From positions 1 through 31,066 of the forward strand of contig CALCJF010000032.1 in assembly GCA_937967375.1 (NCBI GenBank): a stretch of DNA of 31,066 nt, given 5' to 3'. Under the pieces are notes generated by a model. The model was not told where the DNA came from. It ran no database searches and saw only the letters and a program-made list of their open reading frames with translations. Made by a program: the position numbers and the translations under genes. Shown here piece by piece: positions 8,587 to 16,054 of this stretch (position 1 is the first letter of the stretch; the number at the start of each line of letters is the position of its first letter). The stretch is from an uncultured Leucobacter sp. (GTDB taxonomy: Bacteria > Actinomycetota > Actinomycetes > Actinomycetales > Microbacteriaceae).

Positions 8587-9864
8587 CTAGTACCGCTCGC
8601 CGACCCGCACCGTGTAACCAGCCTCGCGCAGCGCGTCTACGACCTCTTGGCCGTGCTCGACACCGCGAGTCTCGATGTGCAGTTCGAGCTCGACATCGCT
8701 GATCGGCAGCTCCGTCGCGTGACGCGTGTGCAGCACTTCGACGACGTTCGCGTTCTTCGAGGCGACGATCGAGGCGGTGCGCACGAGCTGACCAGGAATA
8801 TCGGGCAGCAGAATGCGCAGCTTCAGATAGCGCGACGACGCGGCGAGGCCGTGGCCGATCACGCGCTGCAGGAGCAATGGATCGATGTTGCCCCCAGAAA
8901 GAATGGTTGCCATCGGGCCGGCAGATTCGATTTTGCCCGCGAGGATCGCGGCCACGCCCGCAGCACCCGCCGGTTCGACCACAAGTTTCGTGCGCTCGAG
9001 CAGCATCACGATCGCCTTCGCGATGTCGTCATCGGTGACCGTTACGATCTCATCGACGTAGCGCTGCACGAACTGAAACGTGAGATCGCCCGGCCGAGCG
9101 ACCGCGATGCCGTCGGCAATGGTCGGCTTCGCCTGGATCGTGACGGGCTCGCCCGCGTCGAGCGAAGGCTGAAACGCTGCGGTGTTGGCCGACTGCACAC
9201 CGATGACGCGAATCTCTCGGCCCTCGCGCTGCGCGTGCAGCTTCGCCGCGGCAGCAACGCCAGAGATCAGGCCGCCACCACCGATTGCGACGACCAGGGT
9301 CTCGATGTCAGGAGCAGCATCAAGCATCTCGAGTGCGACGGTGCCCTGGCCCTCGATCACCGAGATGTGGTCGAAAGGAGCGATGAAGACCGCGCCGGTG
9401 TCTTCGACGAACTGGCGTGCGGCCGCGAGCGTGCCCTCGAAGCTGTCGCCCTCGAGTCGCACGTCTGCGCCGTAATTGCGGGTGGCCTGCAGCTTGGGCA
9501 GCGCGACGCCGAGCGGCATGAAGATCGTTGCCTTGATTCCGAGCTCGCGCGCCGCATACGCGACGCCCTGCGCATGATTGCCCGCGGATGCAGCCACCAC
9601 GCCGCGCTCGCGCTCTTCGGCACTCAGCCCGAGCAATCGGTTGTAGGCACCGCGCAGCTTGTATGCGCCGGTGCGTTGCAGGTTCTCACACTTGAGATAG
9701 ACCTTCGGAGCACCGCTGACCTCCGCGAGATAGCGCGAAGTCTCAAGCGGGGTGCGCCTCGTCACCCGGTGCACAATGTCGAGCGCATGCTCAAAGTCGC
9801 CGAGGCCGAGGCTATCCACGACGCTCGCGTCGCCGCTCGTGAGTTCTGTTGTCTGCGCGCTCAT
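8587..9864 (-). CDS. ilvA: threonine ammonia-lyase with one ACT domain
   Basis: A 425-residue PLP enzyme converting L-threonine to 2-oxobutanoate and ammonia, either for isoleucine synthesis or threonine breakdown. The PLP lysine is Lys69 in NLQRTGAYKLRGAYN; the phosphate-binding glycine loop is AIGGGGLISG, and the substrate loop is AASAGNHAQGVAYAA. A single ACT domain fills the C-terminus (about 335-425: KLRILLPDIPGQL... DVELELHIETRG), giving the short form rather than the 500-residue two-ACT form. ATG 9864 was chosen because it has a GGAGGGGA ribosome binding site and family members start about here; an in-frame extension to 9978 lies inside the upstream gene. Its ATG overlaps that gene's stop (ATGA), so the two are coupled. 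Confidence 0.93.
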   Translation of the reverse strand: MSAQTTELTSGDASVVDSLGLGDFEHALDIVHRVTRRTPLETSRYLAEVSGAPKVYLKCENLQRTGAYKLRGAYNRLLGLSAEERERGVVAASAGNHAQGVAYAARELGIKATIFMPLGVALPKLQATRNYGADVRLEGDSFEGTLAAARQFVEDTGAVFIAPFDHISVIEGQGTVALEMLDAAPDIETLVVAIGGGGLISGVAAAAKLHAQREGREIRVIGVQSANTAAFQPSLDAGEPVTIQAKPTIADGIAVARPGDLTFQFVQRYVDEIVTVTDDDIAKAIVMLLERTKLVVEPAGAAGVAAILAGKIESAGPMATILSGGNIDPLLLQRVIGHGLAASSRYLKLRILLPDIPGQLVRTASIVASKNANVVEVLHTRHATELPISDVELELHIETRGVEHGQEVVDALREAGYTVRVGERY

Positions 9865-11090
9865 GCGCTCTCCCCTCCGCGCCGAAGCCGCGCGGTCAAG
9901 CGAGCCCTGGTTCGGGCCTCGCGATGCACTTGATTTTTCTTGTGGTAGTCGGTCACTGGTGCCGCGTCGGGATCCCACTTGCGTTCGACAAAGGTATCGA
10001 CCATCGCGCTCGCAGCCGCAGTGAGCGGCACCGCGAACAACGCCCCGGGAATGCCCGCGAGCAGCGCTCCGGTCGACACCGCGAGCACCACACCGAGCGG
10101 ATGCACTTTCACTGCATTGCCCATGACGAGCGGTTGCAGCACATGCCCCTCGATCTGATTCACGAGGATCACCACGCCAAGCATGATGAGCGCGTTGATC
10201 GGACCGTTGTAGACGAGAGCAATGAACACGGCGACGGCACCGGTGCTGATCGCGCCGAGAAATGGAATGAACGACCCGAGAAACACCATGATCGCAATCG
10301 GAATCGGCAGAGGAACCCCGAGCACGACCGCGCCGAGACCGATGCCCACGGCGTCAATGAATGCCACCAGCACCTGCACTCGAACATACTGACCAACCGC
10401 TACCCAGCCGTTCTTGCCAGCGCTGTCGGTTGCCGCGTGGGCACGCTTCGGCAAGAAGCCGAGCACCCAGTACCAGATTCGTTTGCCGTCAATCAGCAGA
10501 AATATCAGCGAGAACAGGGTGAGCAGGGCGCCGGCCACGACTTGGCCGGCAGTCGTCGTTACGCTCAGCGCGCCGCTCCAGATTTGACCCTGGTGGTCGC
10601 TCACGGTCTTCGTAATCTGCTCAACGAACGAGTTCACCTGATCGGCGCTGAGACCGAACGGGGCCGATTCGATCCACGCCAGAATGTCATGCCAGGTTTG
10701 CGTCGCCTTGCGCGCAACATCACCGAACCCGGCCCTCATCTGGCTCACGATCAGCCAGACGAGCCCGGTGACCGCGACGACGAACATGACCAGCGCGGTC
10801 AACACCCCGAGCCCCCGCGGCAGACCTTTTCGCTCGAACAGATGCACAACAGGGTAGAGCAGCGCCGAGATCAGCATCGCAACAATCACTGGAATCACGA
10901 TGATCGCCACCTGGGAGATGAGCCAGACCAGCGCCGCAACCGCAATGCCGATAAGAATGAGCCGCCACGACCAGGCAGCTGCGACGCGGACGCCGAGCGG
11001 CAGTTCGAGAGCCGCATTCGCGACCTGCTCGGGTTCCCGCTCGTGAGCAGGCTGTGCCTCGTGCTGCACCTTCGGGTTTTGCTCTTCCAC
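9861..11090 (-). CDS. AI-2E family transporter (PerM/TqsA-like)
   Basis: A 409-residue membrane protein of the AI-2E exporter family. Paired hydrophobic helices occur near residues 40-85, a long polar middle segment (about 115-170), then several helices to about 345 with the conserved LGSFIPFLGAISTG, VNQIEGHVLQPLVMG and HPLGVVLAVSTGALLAGIPGALFAVPL motifs. Despite the name, family members transport varied small molecules or ions, and the substrate cannot be read here. Both termini are hydrophilic; the C-terminus is Arg-rich. The start is a GTG (11088-11090), 6 bases after a TAGGAT box and without a ribosome binding site, so it is probably leaderless. It is coupled to the threonine ammonia-lyase through an ATGA overlap. 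Confidence 0.9.
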   Translation of the reverse strand: MEEQNPKVQHEAQPAHEREPEQVANAALELPLGVRVAAAWSWRLILIGIAVAALVWLISQVAIIVIPVIVAMLISALLYPVVHLFERKGLPRGLGVLTALVMFVVAVTGLVWLIVSQMRAGFGDVARKATQTWHDILAWIESAPFGLSADQVNSFVEQITKTVSDHQGQIWSGALSVTTTAGQVVAGALLTLFSLIFLLIDGKRIWYWVLGFLPKRAHAATDSAGKNGWVAVGQYVRVQVLVAFIDAVGIGLGAVVLGVPLPIPIAIMVFLGSFIPFLGAISTGAVAVFIALVYNGPINALIMLGVVILVNQIEGHVLQPLVMGNAVKVHPLGVVLAVSTGALLAGIPGALFAVPLTAAASAMVDTFVERKWDPDAAPVTDYHKKNQVHREARTRARLTARLRRGGESA

Positions 11091-11096
11091 GCGCCT

Positions 11097-11102
11097 ATCC
11101 TA
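11097..11102 (-). promoter_or_regulatory. leaderless-type -10 box (TAGGAT) for the AI-2E transporter gene
   Basis: TAGGAT on the minus strand ends 6 bases before the GTG start at 11090. It sits in a divergent gap of only 37 bases that also holds the opposite-facing box of the glycosylase gene. Confidence 0.5.
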
Positions 11103-11115
11103 GTATTTGGGGCGA

Positions 11116-11121
11116 TACCAT
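11116..11121 (+). promoter_or_regulatory. leaderless-type -10 box (TACCAT) for the YcaQ-like gene
   Basis: TACCAT ends 6 bases before the ATG at 11128. The intervening CGGTGA is a poor ribosome binding site at that distance, so a leaderless message is the simpler reading. Confidence 0.45.
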
Positions 11122-11127
11122 CGGTGA

Positions 11128-12309
11128 ATGCAAACCCTCTCGCAGGCAGAAGCCCGCCGCATCGCCCTCGCAGCGCAGGGGTTCAGCGGCACCGCACGCA
11201 TCCGGCAACGCAGGCCCTTTGATCCAGCGCTTGAACGCCTGCATGTGCTGCAAATCGACTCGGTCAACGTATTCGCGCGATCACACTACATGCCCGTGTT
11301 TTCGCGGCACGGCGGCTATGACCAAGATCGACTCGATCGACACCTGTGGTCGAGTGGCGAGTTCACCGAATACTGGGCGCACGAGGCCGCGTTTATTCGG
11401 GTCGAGGATCGCCCGCTCTTTACCTGGCGCATGCACGATTACCGGCGGCGCTACGCTGAGCGCATCGACCAGCTCGCGCCTGCGATGCAACGCGTGCGCG
11501 AGCAGCTCTCCGAGCACGGGCCGCAGTTCGTCCGCGACCTCGAGACCGGACCTCGCGAGAAGCGCGGCCCGTGGTGGGATTGGAGCGACACGAAGCGCGC
11601 GGTCGAGATGCTGTTCGCCGTCGGCGACGTGGTGACTACGGGGCGAGAGCGCTTTGAACGACGCTACGCGATCGCCGAGCAGACTCTGCCAGAGGTCGCG
11701 CTGCGCACCGTCGATCGCGAGACCGCGCAGCGCGCGCTCATCGAGCAGGCCGCGCGCTCGCTCGGGGTGGGCACGCTCGCAGATCTCGCCGACTATCACC
11801 GGTTGAAGACGGGCCAGGCACAGCTCGCGGTGCGCGCGCTCGAAGACGAGGGCGCGCTCGTGCCCGTGCAGGTCAGCGGGTGGGCGGGCGCGAACGGCAA
11901 ACCGCTGCAAGCTTGGATGCACCGCGACGCGACGCTGCCATCGCGGCTCGCACCAGACGCGCTGCTCACGCCGTTCGACCCCGTGGTGTGGTTTCGCCCT
12001 CGAGCCGAGCGCATGTTCGACTTCCACTATCGCATCGAGGTCTACACCCCGAAAGAGAAGCGGCAATACGGTTACTACTGCCTGCCCCTGATGGTCGGCG
12101 GCAAGCTTGCGGGCCGCATCGACCTCAAGGCAGATCGCGCGAACCGTGAGTTGCTCGTTCAGGCGGCGTGGCAAGAGCCCGGTGCGCCCGCGCGCACCGC
12201 CGAAGCGGCGCAGACCCTGCTTTGCAGCGCGGCCTCATGGCAGGGACTCGAGCGAGTGCGCGTCTCAGGGGCAGGCAATCTGCCACTGCCCGCGAGCTTC
12301 GGCGCCTAG
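11128..12309 (+). CDS. YcaQ/AlkX-like winged-helix DNA glycosylase (HTH_42 family)
   Basis: A 393-residue protein of the HTH_42 family, which includes E. coli YcaQ (AlkX) and Streptomyces AlkZ; these remove alkylated bases and unhook interstrand crosslinks. Family features seen are RRIALAAQGF near the start, LHVLQIDSVNVFARSHYMPVFSR (39-61), LWSSGEFTEYWAHEAAFI, RGPWWDWSDTKRAVEMLF (a winged-helix segment), LLTPFDPVVWFRPRAERMFDF, and YGYYCLPLMVGGKLAGRIDLKADR. The catalytic tripeptide is Q42-I43-D44, the Gln-hydrophobic-Asp form of the YcaQ/AlkX branch rather than the Gln-hydrophobic-Gln form of AlkZ. It stands alone, divergent from the AI-2E gene and convergent with the aldehyde dehydrogenase gene across a tandem repeat. 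Confidence 0.88.
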   Translation: MQTLSQAEARRIALAAQGFSGTARIRQRRPFDPALERLHVLQIDSVNVFARSHYMPVFSRHGGYDQDRLDRHLWSSGEFTEYWAHEAAFIRVEDRPLFTWRMHDYRRRYAERIDQLAPAMQRVREQLSEHGPQFVRDLETGPREKRGPWWDWSDTKRAVEMLFAVGDVVTTGRERFERRYAIAEQTLPEVALRTVDRETAQRALIEQAARSLGVGTLADLADYHRLKTGQAQLAVRALEDEGALVPVQVSGWAGANGKPLQAWMHRDATLPSRLAPDALLTPFDPVVWFRPRAERMFDFHYRIEVYTPKEKRQYGYYCLPLMVGGKLAGRIDLKADRANRELLVQAAWQEPGAPARTAEAAQTLLCSAASWQGLERVRVSGAGNLPLPASFGA

Positions 12310-12343
12310 CAGCGCCGATAGAGAGCACCGCGCTTGGCCGCTG

Positions 12344-12378
12344 GGCGCTAGGCGCTAGGCGCTAGGCGCTAGGCGCTA
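12344..12378. repeat. five perfect tandem copies of the 7-mer GGCGCTA
   Basis: Five exact copies of GGCGCTA run without interruption between the convergent YcaQ-like and aldehyde dehydrogenase genes. The last copy supplies the TAG stop of the aldehyde dehydrogenase (12376-12378). Because each junction holds the self-complementary CTAG and the period is 7, the array contains TAG stops in all three frames on both strands. Unit length and perfect identity point to recent slippage. Confidence 0.9.
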
Positions 12379-13770
12379 GCGCAGCTTGCCCAGCAGTTTG
12401 CGCACGATCTGGTCTTTCGTAGCGTTGAAGGGTGGCATGATCGTCGGCGCGAGCGTGTCGGGCTGCAGCGGCTTCGAGAGCACCGCCTTCTGATGGCTGA
12501 ACACCTCGAACGAGCGCTCGCCGTGGTAGGCGCCCTGCCCACTCTCGCCGACACCGCCGAACGGCAGATCGGGCACGGTGAGGTGCAGCACCGGCGCACC
12601 GAAGGTGAGCGCGCCCGAGCTCGTCTCGGACTCCCAGCGGCGCCGCGTCGCCCTGTCTTCGCTGAAGACGTAAGCGGCGAGCGGCTTGTCGTGCGCGCCC
12701 ACGTACCGCAGCGCGTCATCGAGATCACTCACCTCGATGAGCGGCAGGATCGGGCCGAAGATCTCATCGCGCATCACCGAGGCGTCGCGCGACACCCCGA
12801 CCAGCACGGTCGGCTCGATGAAGCGAGTCTCCGCGTCGTGTCCGCCGCCGACGAGAGTCTCGCCGTCGCCAAGGTAGCCGACGAGCCGCCCAAACTGTGC
12901 GTCGCTGACGATGCGACCGTAGTCGGGATTGTGCTGCACGGCGCTGCCGTAGAGCTCGTGAATGGCATCGGCGAGCTTCGGTGCCAGCTTCGCGAGCACC
13001 TCCCGTTCCCCCAGCACATAGTCAGGAGCGACGCAGGTCTGGCCCGCGTTCATGAATTTGCCCCAGACAATTCGCTTTGCGGCCTCTGCAAGGTTCACGG
13101 TCTCGTCGACGAAGACGGGTGACTTGCCTCCGAGCTCGAGCGTGACGGGGGTCAGGTGTTCGGCTGCGGCTCGCGCGACGATGCGACCAACCCTGCCGTT
13201 GCCGGTGTAGAAGATGTGGTCGAAACGCTCTGCCAGCAGCTCAGTGGTTTCTTCGACGCCACCCTCGATCACCGCAACCGCGCGGCGATCGAGGTACTCC
13301 GGCACGAGCATCGCCAGAGCCGCGCTCGTTGCTGGCGCAATCTCGCTCGGTTTCACCACCGCGGTATTGCCCGCGGCGATCGCCCCTACAAGCGGCGAGA
13401 GGGCAAGCATCAGTGGGTAGTTCCAGGGTGCGATGATGAGGGCGACGCCGAGGGGTTCGAGGATCACCTTGGCTGAGGCCGGCTGCACAACGAGGGGCGC
13501 GGATACTCGACGCGCACGCATCCACTTCGAGAGGTGCGCGAGCGCGTGCTCGATTTCGCTCAGCAGAAAGCCGATCTCGGTGATCTGCGACTCGATGGGC
13601 GCCTTGCCGAGGTCGGCGTGCAGCGCGGTTTCGAAGTCTGCTTCACGCTCGGTGAGCATGTCGCGCATGCGTTCGAGTTGCTCGCGGCGCCACTCCTCGC
13701 TTCGCGTGAAGCCCTGCCCAAAGCTGTATCGCAGCCCGGCAACGGTAGTAGAGATGGTCGATGCGCTCAT
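12376..13770 (-). CDS. aldehyde dehydrogenase family protein (class 3-like)
   Basis: A 464-residue NAD(P)+-dependent aldehyde dehydrogenase that oxidises aldehydes to acids. Visible active-site parts are PWNYP with Asn116, the Glu of LELGGKSPVFVD (Glu212), and the nucleophile Cys246 in NAGQTCVAPDY. Downstream are EIFGPILPL and the PFGGVGESGQGAYHGERSFEVFSH segment. The short length, lacking an oligomerisation N-terminus, and the GQTC/VAPDY form fit the ALDH3 / fatty or coniferyl aldehyde group; the physiological substrate is unknown. The ATG at 13770 lies 7 bases after TAGCCT, suggesting a leaderless message; an in-frame extension to 13878 looks non-coding. The stop is contributed by the 7-mer repeat. 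Confidence 0.92.
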   Translation of the reverse strand: MSASTISTTVAGLRYSFGQGFTRSEEWRREQLERMRDMLTEREADFETALHADLGKAPIESQITEIGFLLSEIEHALAHLSKWMRARRVSAPLVVQPASAKVILEPLGVALIIAPWNYPLMLALSPLVGAIAAGNTAVVKPSEIAPATSAALAMLVPEYLDRRAVAVIEGGVEETTELLAERFDHIFYTGNGRVGRIVARAAAEHLTPVTLELGGKSPVFVDETVNLAEAAKRIVWGKFMNAGQTCVAPDYVLGEREVLAKLAPKLADAIHELYGSAVQHNPDYGRIVSDAQFGRLVGYLGDGETLVGGGHDAETRFIEPTVLVGVSRDASVMRDEIFGPILPLIEVSDLDDALRYVGAHDKPLAAYVFSEDRATRRRWESETSSGALTFGAPVLHLTVPDLPFGGVGESGQGAYHGERSFEVFSHQKAVLSKPLQPDTLAPTIMPPFNATKDQIVRKLLGKLR

Positions 13771-13777
13771 GAGGTCT

Positions 13778-13783
13778 AGGCTA
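13778..13783 (-). promoter_or_regulatory. leaderless-type -10 box (TAGCCT) for the aldehyde dehydrogenase gene
   Basis: TAGCCT on the minus strand ends 7 bases before the ATG at 13770. The closest purine-rich stretch lies further upstream than the box itself, so it would not be in the transcript. Confidence 0.45.
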
Positions 13784-13805
13784 CTCCCCTCGCCTAGGTG
13801 CGAGG

Positions 13806-13869
13806 CACGAATGCCACGAGCAACGCAGCGCGTTGCGAAGCATTCGTGAACACGGCGCCCACGGCGCCG
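13806..13869 (-). terminator. two consecutive hairpins closing the PiT operon
   Basis: Two hairpins sit directly downstream of the small PiT-partner gene. The first is CGGCGCC-CAC-GGCGCCG (13853-13869), 7 bp with a 3-base loop. The second has a 9-bp outer stem CACGAATGC/GCATTCGTG (13806-13814 with 13840-13848) around an inner perfect 7-bp stem GCAACGC/GCGTTGC. No T-run follows, so termination efficiency is uncertain; they may also stabilise the 3' end. Confidence 0.55.
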
Positions 13870-13896
13870 AATGAGCACAGTCAGCCCGACACGGCC

Positions 13897-14190
13897 TCAG
13901 CTATGGAGGGCTGGCACAATCAGGTAGATTCCGATGAGCACGCAGACGACGCTCAGGCCGAAGCAGATGTTCGCCGCAACCGTCGCCCACAGTGGGCGCC
14001 CCAGGTCGTCGACGTCGTCGTCTTCGTCGTCGCGCGAAGGGCCGTCCGGCTCAAAGCTGCCGTCGGCTTGACGCACCTTCGGGGCAGGCGTCGCGAGAAA
14101 TCGGATGCCGAGCGAGTAGAGGGCCACGACCACGGCCGACGCTACGAGCGCCGTCGCGAACACGATCAGAAACGCTACCCAGTCGATCAT
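13897..14190 (-). CDS. small two-helix membrane protein coupled to PiT
   Basis: A 97-residue protein with two transmembrane segments: residues about 4-30 (WVAFLIVFATALVASAVVVALYSLGI) and about 72-94 (VAANICFGLSVVCVLIGIYLIVP). Between them is a polar, acidic loop with a DDEDDDVDDLGRP run. Its ATG overlaps the PiT stop (ATGA), so it is translationally coupled to the phosphate transporter. Similar small proteins accompany PiT genes in related actinobacteria as far as I recall, but no named family was recognised. An accessory or regulatory subunit of the transporter is a plausible inference only. Confidence 0.8.
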   Translation of the reverse strand: MIDWVAFLIVFATALVASAVVVALYSLGIRFLATPAPKVRQADGSFEPDGPSRDDEDDDVDDLGRPLWATVAANICFGLSVVCVLIGIYLIVPALHS

Positions 14191-15557
14191 CGCGCATCTC
14201 CGTTGCTCTGCGGCTTCTGATTCTGTTTCTGTTGCTTCTTGGCCTGCTTCGCCGCCTTGCGGGCGGCGCGCTCGGCGGCCTCGCGTTCTTCGGCGGCGCG
14301 GCGCTCGGCCTCGCGAGCAGCCTTGTCTTCGCGCACTGCGCTCTGCGCGACAGAGGTGAGGGGCGGCACGGTGCCGGTCTTTGTGGGCACCTTGCGCACC
14401 TTGCTGCCGCCGATGCGCACGGCATAACCCGACTCTGCAACGTCTGGCACTGCCACGGCGTTCGAGTGATCCACCTTGTTGCGGCGTGAACGCCAGAAAA
14501 TGAAGATGATAAAGCCGAAACCGACCACGGTGTCGATGATCACGCCGACCATACCGAGGTGCGCGATTGCCGCTGCGATCGCTCCGACCGCGCCAGCCGC
14601 GGGCAGCGTGAAGAGCCAGCCTAGGCCGATGCGACCTGCGGTGCGCCAGCGCACGCTCGATCCTTTTCGTCCAAGACCCGAACCGATGACCGAGCCCGAA
14701 GCGACCTGCGTCGTCGAAAGCGCGAAGCCGAGGTGGCTCGAAGCGAGAATCGTCGCGGCGGTCGAAGTCTCTGCGGCGAAACCCTGGGCGGGCTTCACCT
14801 GGGTCAGGCCCGCGCCGAGGGTGCGAATGATGCGCCAGCCGCCCGAGTAGGTGCCGATCGCGATCGCGAGCGCACAGGCGATGACAACCCAGAGGTGAGG
14901 GCCGGTATCGGGCTCCTGCATGTTGGCGGCGACGAGGGTGAGCGTGATCACGCCCATCGTCTTCTGCGCGTCGTTCGTGCCGTGAGCGAGCGCGATGAGT
15001 GAGGACGAGGCGATCTGCGCGTACCGGAAACGACCGCGACCGTCTTTCTTGCCGTCGTGGCGGCGGGTGATCGCGTAGGCGATCTTCGTCGCGATAAACG
15101 CCACGAGGCCCGCGGTCAGCGGAGCCGCGAGCGCGGGAATAATGATCTTCGAAAGGAAGACGCCGCCATTGATCGCCTGAATGCCCGCGCCAACGATCGC
15201 GGCACCGATGAGACCGCCGAACAGCGCGTGCGACGAACTCGAGGGCAAGCCGTAGAGCCACGTGAGCAGGTTCCAGACGATGGCACCGATGAGACCGGCA
15301 AAAATCATCTCTGGCGTGATCAGCACCCCGCCGTCGCCCTCATTAATGAGACCGCCCGAGATGGTCTTCGCCACCTCGGTCGAGAGAAACGCGCCAACGA
15401 GATTCAGAATCGCGGCGAGCAGCACCGCAGTTTTCGGTTTCAGCGCGCCGGTCGCGATGGGGGTTGCCATCGCATTCGCGGTGTCGTGAAACCCGTTGGT
15501 GAAGTCGAAGAAGAGCGCCAGCACAATGACCAGCAACACGATGAGGGTGAGTTCCAC
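14187..15557 (-). CDS. pit: inorganic phosphate transporter, PiT family
   Basis: A 456-residue low-affinity phosphate (metal-phosphate) transporter. Both PiT signature repeats are present: TNGFHDTANAMATPIATGAL (20-39) and ALAHGTNDAQKTMGVITL (189-206), each with the conserved Asn/Asp pair. About ten transmembrane helices run to residue 375. The last ~45 residues form a highly charged Lys/Ala/Glu-rich tail (REAERRAAEEREAAERAARK...), probably a cytoplasmic helix. The start is GTG at 15557 with weak GAAAG upstream. No PhoU-like gene adjoins, unlike many pit operons; instead a small membrane protein follows. Divergent from mycoredoxin across 196 bases. Confidence 0.93.
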   Translation of the reverse strand: MELTLIVLLVIVLALFFDFTNGFHDTANAMATPIATGALKPKTAVLLAAILNLVGAFLSTEVAKTISGGLINEGDGGVLITPEMIFAGLIGAIVWNLLTWLYGLPSSSSHALFGGLIGAAIVGAGIQAINGGVFLSKIIIPALAAPLTAGLVAFIATKIAYAITRRHDGKKDGRGRFRYAQIASSSLIALAHGTNDAQKTMGVITLTLVAANMQEPDTGPHLWVVIACALAIAIGTYSGGWRIIRTLGAGLTQVKPAQGFAAETSTAATILASSHLGFALSTTQVASGSVIGSGLGRKGSSVRWRTAGRIGLGWLFTLPAAGAVGAIAAAIAHLGMVGVIIDTVVGFGFIIFIFWRSRRNKVDHSNAVAVPDVAESGYAVRIGGSKVRKVPTKTGTVPPLTSVAQSAVREDKAAREAERRAAEEREAAERAARKAAKQAKKQQKQNQKPQSNGDAR

Positions 15558-15713
15558 CGGCGTCTTTCGTTCGGAGTGTGCGTCGGCACACGCTGGTGCG
15601 ATTCACTCGAAGTTTTGCCCCGGTTTGCTTCGCGTTTGCGTGCGCTTAATTTTCGCAAGAGCGGCGGCTCCGGTCAAGTTGGTACCCCTCAGCATGCACG
15701 CGCTGTCGCGAGG

Positions 15714-15719
15714 TAGGAT
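15714..15719 (+). promoter_or_regulatory. candidate -10 box (TAGGAT) for mycoredoxin
   Basis: TAGGAT lies 34 bases before the ATG, leaving room for a transcription start near 15726 and a GAGGAG ribosome binding site (15742-15747). This start is therefore leadered, unlike many neighbours. No -35 box is convincing. Confidence 0.4.
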
Positions 15720-15753
15720 TCGGTGCAGAAGCACAACCAGCGAGGAGCAACTC

Positions 15754-16026
15754 ATGAGCGTCGCCGCGAGCGATTTCGTGCCCGAAGTAGGCACCATCAC
15801 TATGTTCTCGACCGAGTGGTGCGGCTACTGCAAGCGCCTCAAGAAGATGCTCGACAGCGAGGGCATCGGGTACACCGAGATCGACATCGAGAACACACCG
15901 GGCACTCCCGAGCTTGTCGAGGCAGTCAACGGAGGCAACCGCACCGTGCCCACCGTCATCTATCCCGATGCGACGACCGCCACGAACCCCTCACTGAACG
16001 ACGTCAAGGCCAAACTCGGCGTCTAG
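15754..16026 (+). CDS. mrx1: mycoredoxin-1 (glutaredoxin-like)
   Basis: A 90-residue thioredoxin-fold oxidoreductase. The active site is the dithiol CGYC (Cys23, Cys26) in FSTEWCGYCKRLKKML, and the cis-proline motif TVPTVIYPD (64-72) forms the thiol-binding face. Mycoredoxin-1 reduces mycothiol-protein mixed disulfides using mycothiol, the actinobacterial counterpart of glutaredoxin; the CGYC site and length match this group. The start has a strong GAGGAG ribosome binding site 6 bases upstream. Together with mca it indicates a mycothiol-based redox system. The gene stands alone, divergent from PiT and convergent with pfkA, 28 bases away. Confidence 0.9.
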   Translation: MSVAASDFVPEVGTITMFSTEWCGYCKRLKKMLDSEGIGYTEIDIENTPGTPELVEAVNGGNRTVPTVIYPDATTATNPSLNDVKAKLGV

Positions 16027-16054
16027 CCGAGATCCCAATCGTTGAGCTGAGACG

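Noticed and set aside
13897..15261. A 454-codon frame as one large protein
   Set aside because: Only its last 97 codons are a real gene; the rest is out of frame across the PiT gene and Arg/His-rich.
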